A stretch of DNA of 64,000 nt from Pectobacterium peruviense. GTDB taxonomy: Bacteria; Pseudomonadota; Gammaproteobacteria; Enterobacterales; Enterobacteriaceae. Position numbers and translations under genes: made by a program. Shown piece after piece: positions 57,832-64,000 of the stretch. Under the pieces are notes generated by a model. It searched no databases, had not been told where the DNA came from, and was given only the letters and a program-made list of their open reading frames with translations. Positions within the stretch are counted from its first letter, which is position 1. Each line of letters begins with the position of its first letter. The stretch lies in assembly GCF_002847345.1 (NCBI RefSeq), contig NZ_LXFV01000007.1, forward strand, positions 1 through 64,000. The letters are read 5' to 3'.

Positions 57832-58887
57832 TTACTTATTGCGGCGCTCGCGTACGGCAGATGCTAACTGGCGCAGCAGGGATTCTGTATCTTCCCAGCC
57901 AATGCAAGCATCGGTAACGCTACGGCCATAAACCAGCGGCTCACCACTTTCCAGATTCTGGTTGCCTTCAACCAGATGGCTTTCCACCATCACGCCCATG
58001 ATCGCTTTTTCGCCCTGTACGATCTGTCCGCAGACATCAGTACAGACTTCCATCTGCTTTTTGAACTGCTTGCTGCTGTTCGCATGGCTGAAATCGATCA
58101 TGACCTGCGGTGTCAGGCCCGCTTTTTCCAGACCAATTTTCACGTCTTTAACGTGCTCAGCGCTATAGTTCGGCGTTTTACCACCGCGCAGAATGATGTG
58201 GCAATCGTTGTTACCGCTGGTATTCACGATAGCCGAATGCCCCCATTTGGTGACAGACAGGAAGCAGTGCGGCGCACTGGCGGCGTTGATTGCATCAATT
58301 GCTACTTTGATCGTGCCATCAGTGCCATTTTTAAAGCCAACAGGACATGACAGGCCAGATGCCAACTCACGGTGTACCTGAGATTCTGTAGTACGTGCGC
58401 CAATAGCGCCCCAGCTCATCAGATCCGCCAGGTATTGCGGGGTAATCATATCGAGGAATTCACCCGCAGCGGGTAAACCGATATCGTTAATTTCCAGCAG
58501 CAACTGGCGCGCAATGCGCAGGCCATCATTGATCTGGAAACTATTATCCATATGCGGATCGTTGATTAGCCCTTTCCAGCCAATCGTGGTGCGTGGTTTT
58601 TCAAAATAAACCCGCATGACCACTTCCAGATCGTCACTCAACTCGTTACGCAGCGTCAGCAGACGCGCGGCATATTCTTTCGCCGCTTTCGTGTCGTGGA
58701 TCGAGCAAGGACCAATCACCACCAGCAGGCGGTCATCATTGCCGTTAAGAATTTTATGGATAGCAGTACGCGCGAACGATACCGTTTCCGCGGCCTTCTC
58801 CGTGGCTGGAAACTTTTCTAGCAAAGCAACCGGCGGCAAAAGTTCATTAATTTCTTTAATTCTTAAATCATCATTTTGGTAATTCAT
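57832..58887 (-). CDS. aroG: 3-deoxy-7-phosphoheptulonate synthase, Phe-sensitive type
   Basis: The protein has 351 residues from the ATG at 58887 (MNYQNDDLRIKEINELL), nearly identical in pattern to E. coli AroG (350). It joins phosphoenolpyruvate and erythrose 4-phosphate in the first shikimate step. The metal ligand C62 in VIGPCSIHD, KPRTTIGWKGL, and SHANSSKQFKKQ are present. The N-terminal extension needed for phenylalanine feedback is intact. No clear TyrR box was found upstream. Confidence 0.96.
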   Translation of the reverse strand: MNYQNDDLRIKEINELLPPVALLEKFPATEKAAETVSFARTAIHKILNGNDDRLLVVIGPCSIHDTKAAKEYAARLLTLRNELSDDLEVVMRVYFEKPRTTIGWKGLINDPHMDNSFQINDGLRIARQLLLEINDIGLPAAGEFLDMITPQYLADLMSWGAIGARTTESQVHRELASGLSCPVGFKNGTDGTIKVAIDAINAASAPHCFLSVTKWGHSAIVNTSGNNDCHIILRGGKTPNYSAEHVKDVKIGLEKAGLTPQVMIDFSHANSSKQFKKQMEVCTDVCGQIVQGEKAIMGVMVESHLVEGNQNLESGEPLVYGRSVTDACIGWEDTESLLRQLASAVRERRNK

Positions 58888-59181
58888 AAATAAATCCATC
58901 GGTTCCGAAACGGTATGTTAGCCCCATCCAATACGCGCCATCCCGCCAGTGCAGGTAGCTTGAGAAACGGGATGTTTCATATTGAAGATTGATTATTATA
59001 TGTCAAGCTGCTGTTATCAGGACGCTGAAATCAGTGGGATTTGCGCGATCAAATGCTCTCAGATACCGCATCCGTCCTATTTTCACCAAAAAATAGCCTA
59101 ACCGACAGGTCGGTGAACACAGGGTAGGTTTTCTCTGTGGGTTTCAGTAAAGTGGAATGAAAACGTAACTCAGGGTGATTT

Positions 59182-60129
59182 ATGGCACATAACCACAGCC
59201 ACACAGAATCAGGCAACAGTAAACGTCTGCTAGCCGCGTTTATCATTACCGCCACGTTTATGGTGGCAGAGGTTATTGGTGGCCTGCTGTCCGGCTCTCT
59301 GGCGCTGCTCGCGGATGCAGGCCATATGCTGACCGATGCCGCTGCGCTGTTCGTCGCGCTTGTCGCCGTGCGTTTCGCACAGCGTAAACCGAATGCGCGC
59401 CATACCTTTGGTTATCTGCGGCTCACTACCCTTGCCGCCTTTGTGAACGCGCTAACGCTGATACTGATTACTGCCTTTATCTTCTGGGAAGCGATTGAAC
59501 GCTTCTATGATCCTCAGCCCGTTGCTGGCATCCCCATGCTGCTTGTCGCCATTGCAGGACTACTGGCAAACATCGTGGCGTTTTGGCTGTTACATCACGG
59601 TAGCGAAGAGAAAAATATTAACGTCCGCGCAGCAGCCCTACATGTGCTGGGCGATCTGTTAGGCTCCGTAGGCGCGATTGCTGCCGCCGTCATCATCCTT
59701 TATACCAACTGGACGCCTATCGACCCGATTCTCTCTATTTTGGTGTCGTGTCTGGTGCTGCGTAGCGCCTGGGCGCTATTGAAAGAGAGTATTCACGAAC
59801 TGTTGGAAGGCACGCCGAGCCAGCTCAGCGTTGAGGCGCTACAGAAAGATCTGACGCTGAATATTCCCGAGGTCAGGAACATCCACCATGTTCATTTATG
59901 GCAGGTTGGCGAAAAACCGATGATGACGCTGCACGCACAGGTGGTACCGCCTCACGATCACGATGCGCTGCTAAGGCGTATTCAGGAATACTTACTGAAG
60001 CATTACCAGATTGAACACGCGACAATTCAGATGGAATATCAACGCTGTGATGATGACCACTGCTCTTTTCATCAGGAAAACCATCATTCGGCTATTCATG
60101 ATGGTGAAGGCCATCACCACAAGCATTAA
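59182..60129 (+). CDS. zitB: zinc efflux CDF transporter ZitB
   Basis: The protein has 315 residues with six membrane helices and a C-terminal cytoplasmic domain. The metal site residues are in [11 protein letters not shown] (about 48-58) and [11 protein letters not shown] (about 155-165). His-rich ends ([28 protein letters not shown]) fit zinc binding. It exports Zn2+ in exchange for protons. It is convergent with pnuC, only 7 bases apart. Confidence 0.94.
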   Translation: MAHNHSHTESGNSKRLLAAFIITATFMVAEVIGGLLSGSLALLADAGHMLTDAAALFVALVAVRFAQRKPNARHTFGYLRLTTLAAFVNALTLILITAFIFWEAIERFYDPQPVAGIPMLLVAIAGLLANIVAFWLLHHGSEEKNINVRAAALHVLGDLLGSVGAIAAAVIILYTNWTPIDPILSILVSCLVLRSAWALLKESIHELLEGTPSQLSVEALQKDLTLNIPEVRNIHHVHLWQVGEKPMMTLHAQVVPPHDHDALLRRIQEYLLKHYQIEHATIQMEYQRCDDDHCSFHQENHHSAIHDGEGHHHKH

Positions 60130-60136
60130 GTTTGGA

Positions 60137-60862
60137 TTACACGCCGTTTGAAACCACGCTGACGCGATTTTCCTTCGCGCTCTGAATCCACAGCCAAGAG
60201 CCGTTCAGGGCAATCAGCGTCAGAATCGCGTATTCTACCGCCATCGCATACACGCCCTGATAAGCAAAAATCACCACGCTTATCACATCAATCACCACCC
60301 ACAGCAGCCAGTTCTCGACGTATTTGCGCGTCATCAGGATCATCGCCACAATCGACAACACCATCATGGTGGAATCCCAGAATGGGAACGCATCCGGCTG
60401 AAGGTTCGGCATTTGTACCGCCAATCCAAGCCCCTGCATGCCAGAAACGGCAATACGCGTTAGCACAGCAAACACCGCATCGATGTAGAACGTCATCAAA
60501 CCAATCGCGACTACGCAGGCGACCGACCAGCCAATGAGCTTCTGCACCGGTAGCCAGCGAATGCGTAATTCCACTTCTTGCGCATCCGTCTTGCGCGTCC
60601 AGGCGTACCAGCCATAAATATTGGCGGCAAAGAAGAAGATTTGCAGCAATAGGCTGGCGTAAAGTTGAATCTGGAAAAAGATCACAGCAAACAGCGTGAC
60701 GTTAATTAGCCCAAACAGATAGTTGATGGTTTTTTCCTGGCTCGCAAACCAGATACACAGCAACCCAAATAGCGTGCCAATCGCCTCAATCCAGGAAAGG
60801 TCGTATCCCCCGTCCCCCAAAGGGATATGAATTAAAATATTACTGGTACTAAAAAAATCCAT
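60137..60862 (-). CDS. pnuC: nicotinamide riboside transporter PnuC
   Basis: The protein has 241 residues from the ATG at 60862, seven hydrophobic segments. The family-typical WIEAIGTLFGLLCIWFAS near the N-terminus and the NIYGWYAW motif (about 81-88) line the NR site. It lets nicotinamide riboside enter by facilitated diffusion. It follows nadA on the same strand by 58 bases, and both support NAD supply. Confidence 0.94.
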   Translation of the reverse strand: MDFFSTSNILIHIPLGDGGYDLSWIEAIGTLFGLLCIWFASQEKTINYLFGLINVTLFAVIFFQIQLYASLLLQIFFFAANIYGWYAWTRKTDAQEVELRIRWLPVQKLIGWSVACVVAIGLMTFYIDAVFAVLTRIAVSGMQGLGLAVQMPNLQPDAFPFWDSTMMVLSIVAMILMTRKYVENWLLWVVIDVISVVIFAYQGVYAMAVEYAILTLIALNGSWLWIQSAKENRVSVVSNGV

Positions 60863-60920
60863 CTCACCACCCTGTCTCAATTATTGTAAGAAACGTCTAT
60901 CAAGCTACCCCGGAGCGCCG

Positions 60921-61982
60921 TCAGGCATTCCCTTTCACGCGCAATTTTAGCGAAGCCGCAAAATCCAGCATGCGATTCAACGGGATTAGCGCGCCTTCTC
61001 GCAAAGCGGCATCAACATGTATCTCATGTGCATCGCCACCTTGCTCCAAGCCGTTAGCAATCGCCTCCAGCCCATTCATCGCCATCCATGGACAGTGAGC
61101 ACAGCTGCGACAGGTTGCCCCTTCACCCGCTGTCGGCGCTTCCAGTAATGTTTTCTCTGGGCAGGCCTGTTGCATCTTGTAGAAAATGCCGCGATCGGTC
61201 GCCACAATCAGTTCACGCTGTGGCAGCGTTTTCGCCGCCTGAATCAGCTGGCTGGTTGACCCAACCGCATCAGCCATCTCTACCACGCTCTGTGGCGACT
61301 CCGGATGCACCAAAATTGCCGCATCGGGGTACAAAATCTTCATGCGCTGCAGCGCCTGCGTTTTAAACTCGTCATGCACAATGCATGCGCCTTGCCAGCA
61401 CAGTACATCTGCCTGCGTCTGTTTTTGTACATAGCTTCCCAGATGGCGGTCAGGCGCCCAGATAATTTTTTCTCCCAGGCTATCCAGATGTTCGATCAAC
61501 TCCACCGCGATACTGGATGTAACCACCCAATCTGCACGCGCCTTTACCGCCGCGGAGGTATTGGCATACACCACCACCGTTCGGTCTGGATGCGCATCGC
61601 AAAAACGGCTGAACTCATCGACGGGACAACCGAGATCGAGCGAGCATTCTGCTTCCAGCGTGGGCATCAGAATCGTCTTTTCTGGGTTGAGTATCTTGGC
61701 GGTTTCCCCCATAAAGCGTACACCTGCCACCAACAGCGTCGATGCTGAATGGGTGCTACCAAACCGCGCCATTTCCAGCGAGTCCGCTACGCAACCACCG
61801 GTTTCTTCAGCCAGCGCCTGAATTTCAGGATCAGTATAGTAGTGCGCGACCATGACAGCGTTTCTTTCCCGCAGCAGCGTCTTTATCCTGCTACGATAAT
61901 GCTGTTTTGCATCAGCCGATAAGGGTCTAGGCTTCGGCGGAAAGGGATAAATGGTCTCATTGCTATCAAAAAGAATACTCAT
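60921..61982 (-). CDS. nadA: quinolinate synthase A
   Basis: The protein has 353 residues from the ATG at 61982 ([14 protein letters not shown]); the frame is open 27 codons further upstream. It condenses iminoaspartate with DHAP to quinolinate in NAD synthesis. Conserved cysteines for the [4Fe-4S] cluster are seen in [26 protein letters not shown] and [28 protein letters not shown] near residue 50 binds substrate. Confidence 0.95.
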   Translation of the reverse strand: MSILFDSNETIYPFPPKPRPLSADAKQHYRSRIKTLLRERNAVMVAHYYTDPEIQALAEETGGCVADSLEMARFGSTHSASTLLVAGVRFMGETAKILNPEKTILMPTLEAECSLDLGCPVDEFSRFCDAHPDRTVVVYANTSAAVKARADWVVTSSIAVELIEHLDSLGEKIIWAPDRHLGSYVQKQTQADVLCWQGACIVHDEFKTQALQRMKILYPDAAILVHPESPQSVVEMADAVGSTSQLIQAAKTLPQRELIVATDRGIFYKMQQACPEKTLLEAPTAGEGATCRSCAHCPWMAMNGLEAIANGLEQGGDAHEIHVDAALREGALIPLNRMLDFAASLKLRVKGNA

Positions 61983-62056
61983 TACGGATTTCCACGATGA
62001 CAAGTCGGGTTGTAACACCTGATACTGATTTATTATCAGTCCGGAGTTTTTTATCC

Positions 62057-62124
62057 TAAACAAAATACCGAAAACCCCGCCTAAAGTCGCGGTGTTTTTT
62101 CCATAAAACCCACTATTTTGTTTA
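62057..62124. promoter_or_regulatory. possible NadR half-sites upstream of nadA
   Basis: TGTTTA occurs at 62119-62124 (plus) and, inverted, TAAACA at 62057-62062. The first continues as TGTTTA-N6-TTAAAA, a partial match to TGTTTA-N6-TAAACA. NadR control of nadA-pnuC is known in enterics; these sites are weak candidates. Confidence 0.3.
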
Positions 62125-62196
62125 CTATGCTTAAAATAATAATATGAAGTGCGTGGATGGTGTTATCGGCAGAAGAGAGACAAGGAGAGAAATGGC

Positions 62197-62595
62197 ATGG
62201 CCAGCCTCTATATCAGACTATATCGCGATACCCTGACGGTCAGAAACGTGGACACGAAAAAAGAGGTGACTGAGCAATCAGAAGTGCCTTTTACAACCAC
62301 ACGCTTACTGCTCGGGCAGATGATTCCTGCAATGAAGCTATTGGATCGACTCACACGTAAGGTGGCAGCCAAACGACTAATTGATCTGTTCTGCTCACAC
62401 AACGTCATCATCCATCCCATGGAGATGAATGAAGGCGGCCATAGCCAAGTAGAGTTTGCCAGCTATATAGAACTAGCCAAAAGTATCAGCCCGCAAGGAA
62501 AGCATATTTATGTGTGTAGCAAAAATGTGCCGCTTACCGACCAGGAAGTTATACAAATTTTTAGCGGCGACATGCCATCGATCGTCAGCCGCTAA
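62197..62595 (+). CDS. small cytoplasmic protein of unknown function
   Basis: The protein has 132 residues from the ATG at 62197, preceded by AAGGAGAG; the frame opens at 62149. It has no signal peptide, membrane segment or cysteine motif beyond C86 and C118. It begins MASLYIRLYRDTLTVRNVDT, a pattern loosely like the first strands of MreB/actin-type ATPases, and IYVCSKNVPLTDQEVIQIF reads like a later edge strand and helix. I do not recognise the family. It is divergent from nadA and convergent with the DUF554 gene. Confidence 0.75.
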   Translation: MASLYIRLYRDTLTVRNVDTKKEVTEQSEVPFTTTRLLLGQMIPAMKLLDRLTRKVAAKRLIDLFCSHNVIIHPMEMNEGGHSQVEFASYIELAKSISPQGKHIYVCSKNVPLTDQEVIQIFSGDMPSIVSR

Positions 62596-62608
62596 TCAGA
62601 CGGGCGCT

Positions 62609-63325
62609 TTAGGCGAAGAAGCGATGCCAGTACAGAGAGATAGGAATAACCAGAACTAAAGCAGGCAGGAAGTTAACTACCGCAAATGATTTGATCTGCG
62701 CAATCCTCAGCCCTACCGCAATCATGATAATCCCGCCACAGGCAGAAAAATCGCCCATGGTGACCTCTGTCATAAAGGGCATAATCAATTTGGCGGAGAA
62801 GAACAACAGCGTCTGGACAATCATCTGCGGTATCGCAATCGACATCACAGCAAGGCCAAGCGTGATAGAGAAAATCAGCGCGGTAAAAATATCCAAAGCA
62901 GATTTAATAATCAGCAGTTGATAGTCACCGGTTAATCCTTCCGTCAACGCCCCCACTACACCTGTACCGCTGGCACAAAACAGAACGATTAAGGCGGTAA
63001 AATTCTGAGTATAAACATCCTGCGGTAAGCGATGCTCCTGTGCGGGCAGAACGCGGTTTAATCCTTTCTGAATCATCGTACCCGCACGCTGGACGCCGGA
63101 TTCCATGCGTAGCAGTTCGCCTAACGCAACACCAATCACGATAGCAAGTGCCACTGCGGGTAGTTGCTGGACTTTAACAACCAGCGTGATACCCATTGCA
63201 ATCGACACCATCGCAAACGCGGGAGGCAGACCATCCTGCAACCGCTGAGGGATAAAGCGACGTAAAGCAATGCCCAAACCACTACCAATCAAGATAGCGG
63301 CACCATTAATCAACGGACCAATCAT
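62609..63325 (-). CDS. DUF554 family inner-membrane protein (YqgA-like)
   Basis: The protein has 238 residues with six to seven hydrophobic segments. IVLFCASGTGVVGALTEGLTGD (about 110-131) and DIFTALIFSITLGLAV (about 142-157) match E. coli YqgA. Transport function is suspected for the family but unproven. It is convergent with the small unknown gene, 13 bases apart. Confidence 0.85.
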   Translation of the reverse strand: MIGPLINGAAILIGSGLGIALRRFIPQRLQDGLPPAFAMVSIAMGITLVVKVQQLPAVALAIVIGVALGELLRMESGVQRAGTMIQKGLNRVLPAQEHRLPQDVYTQNFTALIVLFCASGTGVVGALTEGLTGDYQLLIIKSALDIFTALIFSITLGLAVMSIAIPQMIVQTLLFFSAKLIMPFMTEVTMGDFSACGGIIMIAVGLRIAQIKSFAVVNFLPALVLVIPISLYWHRFFA

Positions 63326-63488
63326 ATATCTTCCTAAACAGGGCTATACGCACTTCCCTGTGGCAATGACTCCATCCCTGCTCGATAGGATTAGAAAACA
63401 GTTCCTGACGGGTTATATAGTCCATAGAGAGGGGTAAAGACCTAATATACTCCAAAGGCTTAACGAGCAGGAATGATAATGGGTTTTA

Positions 63489-63630
63489 TCTCATCGGCAC
63501 GATACGTGCGATAGTCATCTTAAAGTGAATTTATTCGAGGAAGGAATTCTACGGCTGAAATGATAGGTAGTGCAGGATGCATCCGGGGTCAACGCTGGCG
63601 CGTTGCTGTCTCGCTTCGCTCGGCTCAAAC
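63489..63630 (-). repeat. most decayed tRNA-Lys-derived unit
   Basis: It shares the leader TGAATTTATTC-N-GAAGGA, a degenerate GGTAGTGCAGGAT (63566-63578) and TCAAACCTG (63625-63633) with the next unit. A 46-base insert (63579-63624) separates the last two. It has lost the anticodon-side segment. Confidence 0.65.
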
Positions 63631-63668
63631 CTGAGCACAGATTTTCAACTACAGACACGACACGTGCA

Positions 63669-63840
63669 ATATGTAATTTAAAATGAATTTATTCAACGAA
63701 GGAGCTTTACTGCTGAAGTGGTGGTGGGTCGTGCAGGATTACTCAGCCTTCGGCTTCGCCCCTTCGGGGTCAACGCTGACGCGTTGCTGTCTCGCTTCGC
63801 TCGGCTCGAACCTACGATCAATTGATTAAAAGTCACGGTG
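63669..63840 (-). pseudogene. tRNA-Lys 3'-half fragment interrupted in the T loop by 66 bases
   Basis: TGGTGGGTCGTGCAGGAT (63722-63739) and TCGAACCTACGATCAATTGA plus TTAAAAGTCA (63806-63835) match the intact tRNA-Lys from its CCA end to the anticodon loop with two mismatches. A 66-base GC-rich insert (63740-63805) splits the T loop. The 5' half is absent, so it is not a working tRNA. Confidence 0.82.
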
Positions 63841-63902
63841 TTCGTTATGCGAATAACAAGATAAGCGAAGATTACATAGTGTGGAATTTTATTGCTAGAA
63901 AG

Positions 63903-63978
63903 TGGTGGGTCGTGCAGGATTCGAACCTGCGACCAATTGATTAAAAGTCAACTGCTCTACCGACTGAGCTAACGACCC
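63903..63978 (-). tRNA. lysT: tRNA-Lys (anticodon TTT)
   Basis: A 76-base tRNA with encoded CCA. Acceptor GGGTCGT pairs with ACGACCC, D arm GCTCAGTCGGTAGAGC, anticodon loop CTTTTAA (TTT) between TTGA-type stems, T arm GCAGGTTCGAATCCTGC. A tRNA-Lys/Val cluster next to nadA is the E. coli arrangement, so more tRNAs may lie to the right. Confidence 0.97.
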
Positions 63979-64000
63979 GCAATGCGGAACTACTTGATAC

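Larger units (their letters stand above)
63326..63902. other. tRNA-Lys proximal region with decayed tRNA fragments
   Basis: No protein gene is supported. It contains the upstream region of the DUF554 gene and two degenerate units related to the 3' half of the tRNA-Lys gene (listed separately). Confidence 0.6.

Noticed and set aside
63740-63805. Self-splicing or archaeal-type intron in a tRNA gene
   Set aside because: The interrupted copy lacks its whole 5' half and could not make a tRNA. The insert is too short for group I or II introns.

Overview
The window is a stretch of enterobacterial chromosome, most likely Pectobacterium or a close relative (soft-rot Pectobacteriaceae). This rests on near-Enterobacteriaceae protein sequences, E. 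coli-like gene neighbourhoods (asmA-dcd-udk, mrp-metG, pgl-ybhA, acrZ-mod genes-galE, gpmA-aroG-zitB-pnuC-nadA-tRNA-Lys) and the accessory genes that interrupt them. The species is inferred; no database was searched.

Region 1 (1-13,950, minus strand) is one large surface-polysaccharide operon. It is read leftwards from a JUMPStart/ops element (13,912-13,949): a WecA-type initiating transferase, wza-wzb-wzc export and chain-length genes, a stem-loop, two glycosyltransferases, a WbaP-type initiating transferase, and the CDP-3,6-dideoxyhexose pathway (ddhD, ddhA, ddhB, ddhC and a cut-off CDP-abequose synthase-like gene). The glycosyltransferase/wbaP part is strikingly AT-rich. Wzx and Wzy are not seen and may lie beyond the left edge.

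Region 2 (14,600-24,650) is ordinary core: a TerC/CBS membrane protein, dcuC, asmA, dcd, udk, apbC/mrp and metG. Region 3 (24,650-33,250) holds a formate dehydrogenase-N operon whose catalytic subunit has cysteine where E. coli has selenocysteine, an unusual pair made of an orphan periplasmic binding protein and a histidine-rich LVIVD beta-propeller, and pgl.

Region 4 (33,546-41,660) begins with tRNA-Ser and ybhA. It then carries a sugar-catabolic island inserted between ybhA and modC: glucokinase, an MFS permease, a TIM-barrel isomerase-like enzyme, a Gfo/Idh/MocA dehydrogenase, a LacI regulator and an exported TIM-barrel enzyme. Three identical GTAATCGATTAC palindromes lie at its promoters. 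I suggest an oxidation-elimination-reduction route that frees glucose from an anhydro-sugar or glucoside.

Region 5 (41,837-49,921) is the molybdate locus (modCBA, modE, modF, acrZ) followed by galE and galM, without galT or galK between them. Region 6 (50,073-56,868) is a copper/silver RND efflux operon inserted between galM and gpmA, with a CusF domain fused to the adaptor as well as a free CusF-like protein. Region 7 (57,006-63,978) is gpmA, aroG, zitB, pnuC, nadA, a small unknown protein, a DUF554 membrane protein and tRNA-Lys, next to decayed tRNA-Lys copies interrupted in the T loop by a GC-rich insert.
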